From positions 124,001-188,000 of the forward strand of contig JAFPWX010000022.1 in the NCBI GenBank assembly GCA_017412645.1: a DNA stretch of 64,000 bases. The letters are read 5' to 3'. How positions within the stretch are numbered: the stretch's first letter is position 1; every line of letters begins with the position of its first letter. A program made the position numbers and the translations under genes. Origin of the DNA: Bacteroidales bacterium. GTDB lineage: Bacteria > Bacteroidota > Bacteroidia > Bacteroidales > UBA932. Positions 1 to 8,958 of this stretch are shown here, one piece after another. The notes under the pieces were generated by a model that worked only from the letters and a program-made list of their open reading frames with translations, did not search any database and was not told where the DNA came from.

Positions 1-1405
1 AAGAGAAGCCCTCCACGCCAATTTTGCCTACATAGGACTTGGCCTTGAGCCATTCCGCCCAGGTGCAGAAATCCTTTATGGGAGTTGTGGTAAGGTCTTT
101 ATGGTCGAGATCCGTGCCGGCGCGGCCACTGTGCCCGGCTACCCGGGAATCCGCTATGATATTGATAATGCCTTCGTCGCTCCACCACCTGTTTGCAGGA
201 CGCCAGCGGTCTGTAACATAAGGGGTACCCGGACCGCCGTAAATCTCCATATGCACTGGATATACCTTCGTGGAATCGAAATCCTTCGGATAAGTGATGA
301 GAGCCCACATTGCCTGGCCGTCTTCCGCAGGTATGCTGACCACCTGAGGCAGAGTCAGCGAATCCGGGGCGGCAGGTACTTCGAACGAGCCGTTTTTCCA
401 TTCGAAGGGCGGCGTAGTGCTGTTGGACAGGACCGCTTCGATGACCGAACAGTCTTCCGGAATAACAACTCTGTCGGTGTTGTAGGCTGTCGGAGTGACT
501 GCTGAAAGCTTGCCGTCGCTTGAAAGCCGGTAAAGCGCGGAACGTACTCTGGAGTCCCTCTGTGCGGTAAAGTAAATCTCTCCGGTAGCAGGATTGCGGC
601 GGATCAGCCGTACCCTCCAGTTAGGCCCGTCGGTGAGACGCTCGAAACGGGCTCCATCGTAACTTAAAAAGTAAATCTGTTCCCAGCCGGTTTCGAAGGC
701 GCGAACCATGTAGAGCCCGTCGTCGGCGAAGAGCATGTCTTCCGGCCAGTCCACCCAGGTGGGGTAGGTCTCGTGATAGATGGCTTTAGCGCTGCCGTCC
801 GAAGCCTTGACAGCATAGAGATCATAGGTGTTCTGAATGCGCGGCTCTCTGCCCACGAAGAAGGTCCTGGAGTCGGATCCCCAGAAGGGAATGCCGAAGT
901 AGCCGTCCTGCGAATAATCGAAGTCTGCCCACACTATATCCTTAGCCCGAAGCGTTCCTTTGCGGAATTTCGCTTTTGAAAGGTCGATGAATCCTATACG
1001 CACCTCCGGATTCGGCTCCCCGGCCTTGGGATAGTGGGTGCGGCGGATTGTGCCGTCCTGACCGAAGGGTGAATAGATGGGGAACATCGGAACCACTGAA
1101 TCGTCGTAACGGTAGAAGGCCAGAATCTGTGAATCCGGGCTCCACCAGAATGAGCGATGGTGACGCGGACGTCCGAAGATCTCTTCGAAATAGACCCATG
1201 AGCTATAACCATTGAGCGTGGTTTCGGAACCGTCAGTCGTGAGCCTGCGCACCTCTCCTGCCTTACTCCTGATATACAGATCTCCGCCGTGGTTATACGC
1301 GCACCAACTGGAGTCCGGAGCCCAGAGATGATTCTCCTCTGTGCTTTGGGCATGCAGAGCGACTGTCGCGAGAATAGCTACTAGAATTGCGAATATCCTT
1401 TTCAT
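1..1405 (-). CDS. S9 family dipeptidyl peptidase IV-like serine protease, partial (C-terminus outside window)
   Basis: The frame is open from an ATG at 1405 to the window edge, so only the first 468 residues are seen. Residues 1-19 are a signal peptide (KRIFAILVAILATVALHA), which predicts periplasmic or surface location. The body reads as the beta-propeller of DPP-IV peptidases: repeated WSPDS-type blades, and the double Glu of FEEIFGR at residues 73-79, which in this family anchors the substrate N-terminus. The C-terminal part starts the alpha/beta hydrolase fold (EIYGGPGTPYV, then DSRVAGHSGR). The last residues seen are GFS, the first half of the GxSxG nucleophile elbow, so Ser468 is the likely catalytic serine. 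The ATG overlaps the stop of the upstream helicase gene (ATGA), so the gene is the last visible member of that operon. Such enzymes trim dipeptides, usually after proline, from peptides. Confidence 0.9.
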   Translation of the reverse strand, partial: MKRIFAILVAILATVALHAQSTEENHLWAPDSSWCAYNHGGDLYIRSKAGEVRRLTTDGSETTLNGYSSWVYFEEIFGRPRHHRSFWWSPDSQILAFYRYDDSVVPMFPIYSPFGQDGTIRRTHYPKAGEPNPEVRIGFIDLSKAKFRKGTLRAKDIVWADFDYSQDGYFGIPFWGSDSRTFFVGREPRIQNTYDLYAVKASDGSAKAIYHETYPTWVDWPEDMLFADDGLYMVRAFETGWEQIYFLSYDGARFERLTDGPNWRVRLIRRNPATGEIYFTAQRDSRVRSALYRLSSDGKLSAVTPTAYNTDRVVIPEDCSVIEAVLSNSTTPPFEWKNGSFEVPAAPDSLTLPQVVSIPAEDGQAMWALITYPKDFDSTKVYPVHMEIYGGPGTPYVTDRWRPANRWWSDEGIINIIADSRVAGHSGRAGTDLDHKDLTTTPIKDFCTWAEWLKAKSYVGKIGVEGFS

Positions 1406-2841
1406 TTGAAAAAGCGGTCGGGAAAATTCACGAGGTATACCTGTTTCACCGCCCTCGTGATTGCGGTGTAAAGCCATTTCAGATCGTCCAGAGTCTGCTC
1501 TTCTTGCCAGAAGGGACAGTCGATAAATACACAGTCCCACTGTCCGCCCTGGCTCTTGTGCGCGGTGATTGCTGCGGCATATTTGAGCTGAAGCGCCCGG
1601 AAGTAAGGATCTTCCTTTACCTTGTCGTAGCGGGCCTTTTTGCCCTTGATGTGGGAATAATCATCATTCACTCCCTGATACAGGGCGTTTTGCTGCTCAT
1701 ATGTGAGCGATGCGGATTCACTCTGGAGAGTATCCAGACACACCTTGGCCTTGACTATGGCTCCCCCGTAATCGGAGAACGACAGGGTGGCATTTGCGAA
1801 ATGAAGTCCATAGCGGTCTTCGAAACCGCTTATTTTCAGGAGTTTGGCCATGTCGCCGTTGGCGATATAGTCTACGCCTTCCACGTCTTCCAGACCCTGA
1901 TAACAGTTCTTCACTATCATAAGCCTGTCTCCACGCACAAGACTCTCTTCCTTGTACTGAACAGTGGAGCGTATGCCCATGTTATAGCGTATCGCCCTCT
2001 TGTTGGAACGGCAGAGCACTTCCACTGAGTCCTCCCCCCAGCGCCCGTAGGCGTCAGAGAGGGTTTCTATAAGATTCTCTCCGCTCACCCGCACGATATC
2101 GTCGAAACCGCCCGTTTCCAATTGAAGCGAATCGAAGGTATCGTCGGGAGACGCGTCTGAAATAAGCTTCCTCAGCAGCGTGGCATTATGCAGTATGCCT
2201 GATTCTCCGGCCTGGCGGACTACCGTGGTGAGGGTTTCATAACAGACTCCTCCGAATCCGTCCATGAATTCGGGAGTGAGTGCGGGAGACGCTTCGAGGC
2301 CAATTGGAGGCAACTGAGCCGCATCTCCGGACAGAAGCAGTCGGCAGTCGGTGCCGTTACGCACGAAATGAATCAGGTCTTCCAGCAGATTACCGCTGCC
2401 GAACGCGGCCGACGATTCCTGAGTGCCGGCGTCATCTATGCCGATAAGCGACACCTCATCCACTACGAAAAGAGTGTTTTTGGCCTTGTTGGGCACCAGA
2501 TTGAACTGGCCGAAACCGTCGTCCCCCACCGAGCGCTGCTTGTAGATGTGCTTGTGTATGGTGAAAGCCGGACGGCCGCACATTTCGGAGAGCACTTTCG
2601 CTGCCCTTCCGGTAGGTGCCAGCAGAACCGTGTGAAGGCCAAGGGCTTCGAGGGTATCCACCACGGCCGCAAGCGCTGTCGTCTTGCCAGTACCTGCGTA
2701 ACCGTTGAGAACCATAATGTCGCCTTCGTCGCCTGTAAGGAAAGTGGCGGTGCTGCGCAGGAACCTGTCCTGGCAGGGCGTAGCCTCCACCTTCAGGCGT
2801 TTCGCGAACTCGGAATAGAGGAAATCGGCGCGGGAAAGCAT
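1402..2841 (-). CDS. RecD-like ATP-dependent DNA helicase (AAA_30/UvrD_C_2 type)
   Basis: 479 residues from the ATG at 2841; the frame extends further upstream but those codons overlap trkH and look like noise. Walker A is NGYAGTGKTT near residues 46-55, followed by APTGRAAKVL (motif Ia). Walker B is LFVVDEVSLIG. The C-terminal motif AITAHKSQGGQWDCVFID and the closing YTAITRAVKQVYLV match the UvrD-C/RecD family, where they couple ATP hydrolysis to DNA unwinding. There is no nuclease domain, so it is more like a stand-alone RecD2-type helicase of Bacteroidota than RecD of RecBCD. It starts one base after the trkH stop and its own stop overlaps the S9 peptidase ATG, so it is cotranscribed with both. 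The substrate is inferred from the family, not shown here. Confidence 0.9.
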   Translation of the reverse strand: MLSRADFLYSEFAKRLKVEATPCQDRFLRSTATFLTGDEGDIMVLNGYAGTGKTTALAAVVDTLEALGLHTVLLAPTGRAAKVLSEMCGRPAFTIHKHIYKQRSVGDDGFGQFNLVPNKAKNTLFVVDEVSLIGIDDAGTQESSAAFGSGNLLEDLIHFVRNGTDCRLLLSGDAAQLPPIGLEASPALTPEFMDGFGGVCYETLTTVVRQAGESGILHNATLLRKLISDASPDDTFDSLQLETGGFDDIVRVSGENLIETLSDAYGRWGEDSVEVLCRSNKRAIRYNMGIRSTVQYKEESLVRGDRLMIVKNCYQGLEDVEGVDYIANGDMAKLLKISGFEDRYGLHFANATLSFSDYGGAIVKAKVCLDTLQSESASLTYEQQNALYQGVNDDYSHIKGKKARYDKVKEDPYFRALQLKYAAAITAHKSQGGQWDCVFIDCPFWQEEQTLDDLKWLYTAITRAVKQVYLVNFPDRFFK

Positions 2842-2842
2842 C

Positions 2843-4300
2843 TTAGCGCCTCCTTTCCTTTGCAAAGAGAAGAGTTGCCACAGCCAGCAGAGGATAGATC
2901 TCCACGCGGCCGAGGAACATGTCCACCGTATAGATGAATTTGGCCAGCGAGGGCTGAGCGCCGAAGTTCCCAAAGGTGCCGAGTTCTCCGACCGAAGGTC
3001 CTACGTTGGTAATGGAACTGAGGGTGGCCATCATGGCCTGGTGACCGTCCACGCCGCTCAATGCGGTGATAATGATGGACAGGGTCCAGATGAAGAAGAA
3101 GAGGCCTATATAGATGGCGTGGGGATAGATGTCTTCCGTACTGATGTTGCGGCCGGAGATCTTGATTTCGGTAACGCTGTTAGGATGAAGGGCGGAATGC
3201 ATTCGAGCCCTGACGCCCTTCAGCAGGAGCAGAACACGGTCGCTCTTGAGACCACCAGTGGTGCTGCCCGCCATGCCGCAGATAGTTCCACCTATCATCA
3301 TGAGCATTACCACGAAGGTTGGGAATTTGGCGTTGTCGGCTGTTGCAAGCCCGCTCGTGGAGGCGTAGCTGAGAATCTGGAAGCCGCCATCGAGAAATGC
3401 CTTGCCCCAGCTGTCGCACACTCCGTGAATCTTGAGTGAGAATGCGGAGAGTACGGTGAAGAGAACGAGCATTCCAGCGTAGAATGCCAGCACTTCATTT
3501 TTGAGCGGCTTGAGACTGCGGCGTACGATGGTGAGCCAGATAATGCCGAAGTGTATGCTAGCAAGGAACATGAACACCATCGTAATGATGCTGATAGGAA
3601 CGCTGTTGAAACTCGCTATGCTCTGGTTGCGGGTGCTGAAACCGCCGGTCGCGCTCACGGTGAAAGCGTGATTCACGGCGTCGAAAGCGTTCATCCCGGC
3701 GAGAAGGTAGGAGACGAACGATGCCACAAAGATTCCAAGATAAACGTAGGTGAATATGTACACCGTGTGATTTGCCCTGGTCTGGTAGTCTTGCTTTGAA
3801 AGCGAGGACAGTTCCAGATTGGTGAGGCGAAGTTTCATCTGGCTGGCTCCGGGGATGAGCAGCAACAGGAAGACAACTACTCCCAAGCCGCCTATGAAAT
3901 GCGTGCTGCTACGCCAGAAAAGAAGGGCCTTGGGAAGGGATTCCACTTCGGAAAGAATTGACGCTCCCGTGGTGGTAAAGCCGCTTACGCTCTCGAACCA
4001 GGCGTTTATGACGGTGAACGGTCCGCCCCACAGGGCATAAGGCAGCATGCCGAAGATAAACGAGAGTGCCCAGGATAAAAAGATGATTACATATCCTTCC
4101 CTGACGGATATTGCTGCTGTTTTCTTGACGAAGATGAAAGGGAATGCGCCGACTATGAAGGTGAGCAGGAAACTGATGGCCAGGGGCCCCAGAGCGGTAT
4201 CGGCCGGATCGAAGAGGGCGATAAAGATTGCAATCAGCATGAAGAGTGCGTCCACCAGAAGGGCGTACCCTACGTTTCTGCTGACTGTGCTCCAGTTCAT
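2843..4300 (-). CDS. trkH: TrkH/KtrB-family potassium uptake protein
   Basis: 485 residues with about ten hydrophobic membrane segments in the inner membrane. The four pore-loop filters of the SKT family are all visible: TTTGAS near residue 110, ATGGFST near 220, TSGLATA near 312 and TNVGPSVG near 437. Each has a central glycine that lines the K+ path. The protein is the ion-conducting subunit and normally needs a cytoplasmic TrkA/KtrA gating partner, which is not in this window. The start ATG overlaps the stop of the upstream membrane sensor gene (ATGA), and its stop is followed one base later by the helicase gene. The pairing with a sensor-like membrane protein is a positional observation; a functional link is only a possibility. 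Confidence 0.95.
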   Translation of the reverse strand: MNWSTVSRNVGYALLVDALFMLIAIFIALFDPADTALGPLAISFLLTFIVGAFPFIFVKKTAAISVREGYVIIFLSWALSFIFGMLPYALWGGPFTVINAWFESVSGFTTTGASILSEVESLPKALLFWRSSTHFIGGLGVVVFLLLLIPGASQMKLRLTNLELSSLSKQDYQTRANHTVYIFTYVYLGIFVASFVSYLLAGMNAFDAVNHAFTVSATGGFSTRNQSIASFNSVPISIITMVFMFLASIHFGIIWLTIVRRSLKPLKNEVLAFYAGMLVLFTVLSAFSLKIHGVCDSWGKAFLDGGFQILSYASTSGLATADNAKFPTFVVMLMMIGGTICGMAGSTTGGLKSDRVLLLLKGVRARMHSALHPNSVTEIKISGRNISTEDIYPHAIYIGLFFFIWTLSIIITALSGVDGHQAMMATLSSITNVGPSVGELGTFGNFGAQPSLAKFIYTVDMFLGRVEIYPLLAVATLLFAKERRR

Positions 4301-5103
4301 TTCCCGTTGTTTTCGGAATTGCGCCTCATTGCCGAGATGCGCTTGCGGAGCACTCCGTTTTCGGAGGAGAGCTCTGAGATTTCCTCATTCAAGCCGTGAA
4401 GCTGGTCGTCCCCTGGGAAATCGTAATTGTACGGGGTGCCCTGAGTGCGGTACAGCCTGATGGAATCCAGCATACGGTAAATGGGCTTTACGTAATAGAC
4501 CGTTACGAAGAACAACAGCATCAAAAGCAGCAGCAGCCCTACTCCCACGGCTACGATTCCGGGGATGATGCTGCGGTAGAACGTGCTCTCAAAGGTGCGG
4601 GAGTTGTCTTCCAGGTCCATGTATATGGCGTCCGTAAGTTTGGCTATATCGGAGCGGAGCCTGCGGTAGCGGGGCTGCAGCCTCTCGAAATACCAGGAGC
4701 GTGTGTCGATGAAATCGGATGCTATGACGTCCTGGAGTTCGAGGCTGGTGAGCATATAGGCGGAGTAGGAGTATTCCACCGAGTCTGCGAGCGGCATTAT
4801 TCCATTGGAAGACAGCGACGCGCGGAGGCTGTCGCAGCGGGAGGTGAAGGCGGCGCGGTCGAAGTTGGGCAGCGCCACGGAGCTCTCCTCCCCCACAAGG
4901 GCCAGGATTTCCAGATTGTACTCGTTGGTCTGGTCTGCCAGCTTCTGGGCGACGTTGACGCTGTGGATGTTGTCCGCTATCATATCGGATACGTACGAGC
5001 TCATGCTCCTGTATTCCATGACCGAAATGATGCTGGAAACGAGCAGCACCACGCCGATCAGGCTCAGTGAAAGATTAAGCTTTGTACGTAAATTAAGCTT
5101 CAT
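4297..5103 (-). CDS. two-TM membrane sensor-like protein without output domain
   Basis: 268 residues. Transmembrane segments lie at about residues 10-28 and 178-205, enclosing a periplasmic, helix-rich region of about 150 residues that resembles the four-helix-bundle ligand domains of methyl-accepting and histidine-kinase sensors. After TM2 comes a short HAMP-like stretch (YYVKPIYRMLDSIRLY), then a C-terminal helix rich in Glu, Ser and Arg with no kinase, GGDEF or MCP signalling domain. The protein is therefore either a truncated sensor or a stand-alone partner that passes a signal to another protein. It is the first gene of the operon with trkH, the RecD-like helicase and the S9 peptidase. 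I do not recognise a named family, and the function is unknown. Confidence 0.75.
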   Translation of the reverse strand: MKLNLRTKLNLSLSLIGVVLLVSSIISVMEYRSMSSYVSDMIADNIHSVNVAQKLADQTNEYNLEILALVGEESSVALPNFDRAAFTSRCDSLRASLSSNGIMPLADSVEYSYSAYMLTSLELQDVIASDFIDTRSWYFERLQPRYRRLRSDIAKLTDAIYMDLEDNSRTFESTFYRSIIPGIVAVGVGLLLLLMLLFFVTVYYVKPIYRMLDSIRLYRTQGTPYNYDFPGDDQLHGLNEEISELSSENGVLRKRISAMRRNSENNGK

Positions 5104-5130
5104 TTTTAAAAAATTTCATTAAAACAAATA

Positions 5131-5138
5131 CAAATATA
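5131..5138 (-). promoter_or_regulatory. -7 box of the sensor-trkH operon promoter
   Basis: On the minus strand this reads TATATTTG, a perfect TAnnTTTG Bacteroidota -7 element, 28 bases upstream of the ATG at 5103. No TTG sits at the ideal 19-20 base distance, so the -33 element is weak. Confidence 0.55.
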
Positions 5139-5150
5139 GCATTAATTCCT

Positions 5151-5158
5151 TAAATTTG
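5151..5158 (+). promoter_or_regulatory. -7 box of the ROK gene promoter
   Basis: TAAATTTG matches TAnnTTTG and lies ten bases before the ATG at 5169, so the leader would be very short. It shares a 65-bp divergent gap with the promoter of the trkH operon. Confidence 0.5.
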
Positions 5159-5168
5159 TAAGCAAACC

Positions 5169-6344
5169 ATGCTAATTATGACCGACGAGCAAAAGGGTAT
5201 CATAAAGCAGTGCATCCGCAGCGGGGCCTGCAGCATAGCGGAGTTCAGCCGCAATCTGGGAATCAGTGTTCCCACTGCGACCAAGATTGTGGCCGGTCTC
5301 ATGGAAGACGGCTTCCTCCAGGAATGCGGCAAGGTTGGCACCAGCGGCGGTCGCCGTCCCAATACATATGGCCTTAACCCTGATGCCGGTTATTTCGTCG
5401 GGGTGGACATTGCCCGTCAGCATTTCCATATCGCAATATCCGATTTCAAAGGCGAAATCCGTTTCTATATTCAGGATATTCCTTTCGTTCTGGAGGCCAA
5501 TGCGGAGAGTTTCCGCGGCATGTGCCGCCACATCCGCAAGCAGGTCTCCGCTTCCGGAATCGAATGGTCCAAGGTGCTGGGCGTGGGCATCAGCCTTACC
5601 GGCCGTGTAAACCCCGAAAAGGGCTTCAGCCTCTCGTATTTCGTGTCGGACGACATTCCGCTCAAGGACATATTCCAGCGCGAACTCGAAGCTCCCGTGA
5701 ATATCGAGAACGACTCCCGCGCCATGACCTACGGTGAATTCATGACTCTCGGCAAGGAAGCCGACAACGACATGATCTTCATCAACCTCAGTTGGGGCCT
5801 CGGCATGGGAATTATTGTGGACGGCCAGCTCTACTACGGAAAGTCCGGCTTCTCCGGCGAAATCGGCCACTTCCCAATGCTGGACAACGATATCATCTGC
5901 CGTTGCGGCAAAATCGGCTGCCTCGAAACCGGCGCCTCCGGTTCCGCCCTCACCCGCTGGATCAAGGAACGTCTCAAGGAGGGCCGCCGTTCCTCGCTAT
6001 GGCAGATCTATAAGGAGAATGGAGACATCTCCCTTCAGAACGTACTCGACGCCGTCGAAAACGAAGACGTACTGGCCATCGAAGGCATAGGCGAGATGGG
6101 AGAGACCCTGGGCCGGGGTATCGCAGGCCTTATCAATGTGTTCAATCCCGGACTTGTGGTAATAGGCGGACGTCTGATTGTCGGCCGCGACTATCTCATG
6201 CTCCCCATCAGAGCAGCCGTGAACAAACTTTCGCTCAGCAAGGTTTCGGCCGACACGAAGATCCAGTTTAGCCGTCTGGGGCGCAGCGCCGCCGCAAAGG
6301 GCGACTGCCTGCTCTCCAGAGCTAAAGTGCTGAATCTGCTTTAA
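5169..6344 (+). CDS. ROK family transcriptional regulator/sugar kinase
   Basis: 391 residues. Residues 1-60 form a winged helix-turn-helix (SIAEFSRNLGISVPTATKIV), as in NagC/XylR-type ROK repressors. The rest is the actin-like sugar kinase fold: VGVDIARQHFHIAISD at the start of the phosphate-binding domain, IENDSRA, GEIGHFP, and the zinc signature CRCGKIGCLE near residues 244-253. A full HTH plus an intact GEIGH motif means it may sense a sugar or phosphosugar and repress DNA; whether it still phosphorylates sugar cannot be told. A second in-frame ATG lies three codons downstream (MTDEQKG) and is an equally plausible start. No sugar catabolic genes are adjacent, so its regulon is elsewhere or unknown. 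Confidence 0.9.
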   Translation: MLIMTDEQKGIIKQCIRSGACSIAEFSRNLGISVPTATKIVAGLMEDGFLQECGKVGTSGGRRPNTYGLNPDAGYFVGVDIARQHFHIAISDFKGEIRFYIQDIPFVLEANAESFRGMCRHIRKQVSASGIEWSKVLGVGISLTGRVNPEKGFSLSYFVSDDIPLKDIFQRELEAPVNIENDSRAMTYGEFMTLGKEADNDMIFINLSWGLGMGIIVDGQLYYGKSGFSGEIGHFPMLDNDIICRCGKIGCLETGASGSALTRWIKERLKEGRRSSLWQIYKENGDISLQNVLDAVENEDVLAIEGIGEMGETLGRGIAGLINVFNPGLVVIGGRLIVGRDYLMLPIRAAVNKLSLSKVSADTKIQFSRLGRSAAAKGDCLLSRAKVLNLL

Positions 6345-8000
6345 TTATTCCGGTTTGTAGGAATCCTTCAGGGAAACCGTCTTGTTGAAGACGGGTTCTT
6401 CCGGTGTGGAGTCGGCATCCTTGACGTAATAGCCGGTGCGCTCGAACTGAACAGCAATGCCGGAGGCGTCTTCCAGAAGGGCGGGCTCCGCATATCCGGT
6501 CCCAAGAGTGAGAGAGTCCGGATTCAGGAAGTCCTTGTAGTCCTTGTCTTCCGGCACCTGACTCATGTCGGCCAGGGTGAAGAGACGGTCGTAGTTGCGC
6601 AGAGTGATCTTTTTGGCATGCTCGGCAGAGACCCAGTGAATGGTACCCTTGACGCTGCGCCACTCTCCCCCGCCCGGACGGGTGCTCGGGTCGTAGGAGC
6701 AGCGGAGTTCGGTGATGTTGCCATCAGCGTCCTTAATCACTTCCTCACACTTGATGATGTAGGTGTACTTCAGACGCACTTCTCCGTCGGGTTTAAGGCG
6801 GAAGAATTTGTGCGGAGCATCCTCCATGAAGTCAGCGCGTTCAATGAGCAGATTACCGGTGAACGGAACCTTGCGGGTAGCGCCTTCCGGCTCTGCAGGA
6901 TTGAGCGGGCAGTCAAACCATTCAACCTGTCCTGCCGGCCAGTTGGTGATGGTGAGTTTAATCGGATCCTGAACCACCATGTAACGGTTGCTGCGGGCGT
7001 TCAGGTCCTGGCGGACGCACCATTCCAGAAGCTGGATATCCATGAGCTGGTCGCGCTTGCTTACGCCTATCTTATCGCAGAACATTTTGAGCGCCTCGGG
7101 AGTATAGCCGCGGCGGCGGACTCCGCAAAGCGTGGGCATGCGGGGATCGTCCCAACCGCTCACTATCCCCTTCTGCACGAGTTCCAGAAGCTTGCGCTTG
7201 CTCATGAGGGTATAGGTGAGATTCAGGCGGGCGAATTCGTACTGATGGCTGGGGTAGATACCCAGAGTCTTGATGTACCAGTCGTACAGAGGACGGTGTA
7301 CGTCGAATTCGAGGGTGCAGATGCTGTGGGTGATATGCTCGATAGAGTCGCTCTGGCCGTGGGTAAAGTCGTACATCGGGTAGATGCACCACTTGTCGCC
7401 GGTGCGGTGGTGGCTGGCATGCTTGATACGGTACATTATGGGATCGCGGAACATCATGTTCGGCGAGGCCATATCTATCTTGGCGCGGAGCACCTTCTCT
7501 CCGTCGGCATACTTGCCGTCACGCATTTCGCGGAAGATACGGAGATTCTCCTCGGGCGTGCGGTTTCTCCAGGGGCTCTCCTTACCGGGAGTTTCCACGG
7601 TACCGCGGCCGGCTGATATCTCTTCCTGGGTCTGGTCGTCAACATATGCCAGACCTTCGTTTATCATCTTTTCGGCCCACTCATAGAGCTGGTCGAAATA
7701 ATCGGAAGCGTAGAGTTCCTTCTCCCACTGGAAACCGAGCCACTTGATGTCTTCCTTTATGGCGTCTACGTATTCCGTGTCCTCCTTGGTGGGATTCGTG
7801 TCGTCGTAGCGGAGATTGGTCTTGCCGCCGTACTTCTGGGCAAGGCCGAAATTGATGCAAAGGCTCTTTGCGTGGCCGAGGTGCAGGTATCCGTTTGGTT
7901 CCGGGGGGAAGCGGGTGAGGATGGAGGATACCTTGCCGGTGCGGAGGTCTTCTTCGATAATCTCTTCGAGGAAATTTAGGGACTTCTTTTCTTCTTCCAT
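6345..8000 (-). CDS. glnS: glutaminyl-tRNA synthetase
   Basis: 551 residues, the usual length of bacterial GlnRS (about 550). The class I HIGH motif is LHLGH inside RFPPEPNGYLHLGHAKS, and the KMSKS motif is MSKRKL near residue 266. The Rossmann core is followed by the anticodon-binding beta-barrels (LLIERADFMEDAPHKFF region). It charges tRNA-Gln with glutamine in the cytoplasm, so the organism need not rely on the Glu-tRNA amidotransferase route. The gene is convergent with the ROK gene with no spacer at all: the stops are at adjacent bases 6344 and 6345. No terminator can sit between them, so overlapping transcript ends are expected. Confidence 0.97.
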   Translation of the reverse strand: MEEEKKSLNFLEEIIEEDLRTGKVSSILTRFPPEPNGYLHLGHAKSLCINFGLAQKYGGKTNLRYDDTNPTKEDTEYVDAIKEDIKWLGFQWEKELYASDYFDQLYEWAEKMINEGLAYVDDQTQEEISAGRGTVETPGKESPWRNRTPEENLRIFREMRDGKYADGEKVLRAKIDMASPNMMFRDPIMYRIKHASHHRTGDKWCIYPMYDFTHGQSDSIEHITHSICTLEFDVHRPLYDWYIKTLGIYPSHQYEFARLNLTYTLMSKRKLLELVQKGIVSGWDDPRMPTLCGVRRRGYTPEALKMFCDKIGVSKRDQLMDIQLLEWCVRQDLNARSNRYMVVQDPIKLTITNWPAGQVEWFDCPLNPAEPEGATRKVPFTGNLLIERADFMEDAPHKFFRLKPDGEVRLKYTYIIKCEEVIKDADGNITELRCSYDPSTRPGGGEWRSVKGTIHWVSAEHAKKITLRNYDRLFTLADMSQVPEDKDYKDFLNPDSLTLGTGYAEPALLEDASGIAVQFERTGYYVKDADSTPEEPVFNKTVSLKDSYKPE

Positions 8001-8037
8001 AGTACGGTGATTGAAGTCACAAAATTACGGATTTTTT

Positions 8038-8068
8038 TTGCTTTTCTCTCGGTTTGCACGTAAATTTG
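8038..8068 (+). promoter_or_regulatory. yicC promoter
   Basis: TTG at 8038-8040, twenty bases of spacer, then TAAATTTG at 8061-8068: a well-formed Bacteroidota -33/-7 pair just upstream of the ATG at 8077. Confidence 0.6.
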
Positions 8069-8076
8069 TAGTCGAT

Positions 8077-8958
8077 ATGATAAAATCCATGACCGGTTAC
8101 GGCAAGGGCGAGGCAATTCTCCCTTCCGGCAAACTCACTATCGAGATTCGCACGCTTAACGGCAAGAATGCCGACATCAGCATCAAAAGTTCCCTTCTCC
8201 CCAAAGACCGCGAACTGGAAGCAAGGCAGCGTATAGCAGACGCCCTGGTGCGCGGCACAATCGATGTCTATCTCAAGTTCGAGCCCGCAGCCGGTACTTC
8301 CGCCGCCCATATCGACGCCTCGCTGGTCAGGGATTACTGCTCACAGCTGGAGGCCGTAAAGGCGGAAATCCCCTCCTCCGAAAAGGGGCTCTCAGACAAT
8401 ATTCTGGCTGCCGTGCTTCGTTTCCCCGATGTAGTCGCCGCACATACGGAAGACGCCATCGGTCCCGAAGACTGGCCGGCAGTAGAAGCGGCACTGGACG
8501 CTGCTCTGCGCGAGGTTAACGCCTACCGCGAAAAGGAAGGCGCTGCACTTGAACGCGACGTAACGTCTAGGGTGCACAAGATACTGGATCTTGAGAACGA
8601 TGTTGAATCCCACGAGGCCGAACGTCTGGAAGTCGCACGCGCTGCCATCGTCAAGGCTGCCGAAGACGCCTCCGTGAAGCTGAATCCCGACCGCTTCGAG
8701 CAGGAAATGGTATTCTATCTCCAGAAACTCGACATCAACGAAGAAAAGGTGCGCCTTCGTCAGCACTGCAAATACTTCCTGGAAACCATCGCATCCGATC
8801 CGTACCCGGGCCGCAAGCTAGGTTTTATAATTCAGGAAATGGGGCGCGAAATAAATACCACCGGCTCCAAGGCTAACAATTCAGCCATTCAGAAGTCGGT
8901 GGTGATTATGAAAGACGAGCTCGAGAAAATCCGCGAGCAGAGTCTTAATATACTTTAA
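8077..8958 (+). CDS. yicC: YicC family endoribonuclease
   Basis: 293 residues from the ATG at 8077, chosen because family members begin MIKSMTGYG and because the promoter lies just upstream; codons before it (from 8011) would place the start in the promoter. N-terminal YicC_N domain (MTGYGKGEA and the following RTLNGKNADI), C-terminal DUF1732 domain (LQKLDINEEKVRLRQH and the closing GRKLGFIIQEMGREINTTGSKA). YicC proteins are stress-linked RNases; the E. coli member promotes decay of the sRNA RyhB. The 3' end overlaps the 3' end of the convergent nucleotidase gene by 14 bases. Confidence 0.93.
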   Translation: MIKSMTGYGKGEAILPSGKLTIEIRTLNGKNADISIKSSLLPKDRELEARQRIADALVRGTIDVYLKFEPAAGTSAAHIDASLVRDYCSQLEAVKAEIPSSEKGLSDNILAAVLRFPDVVAAHTEDAIGPEDWPAVEAALDAALREVNAYREKEGAALERDVTSRVHKILDLENDVESHEAERLEVARAAIVKAAEDASVKLNPDRFEQEMVFYLQKLDINEEKVRLRQHCKYFLETIASDPYPGRKLGFIIQEMGREINTTGSKANNSAIQKSVVIMKDELEKIREQSLNIL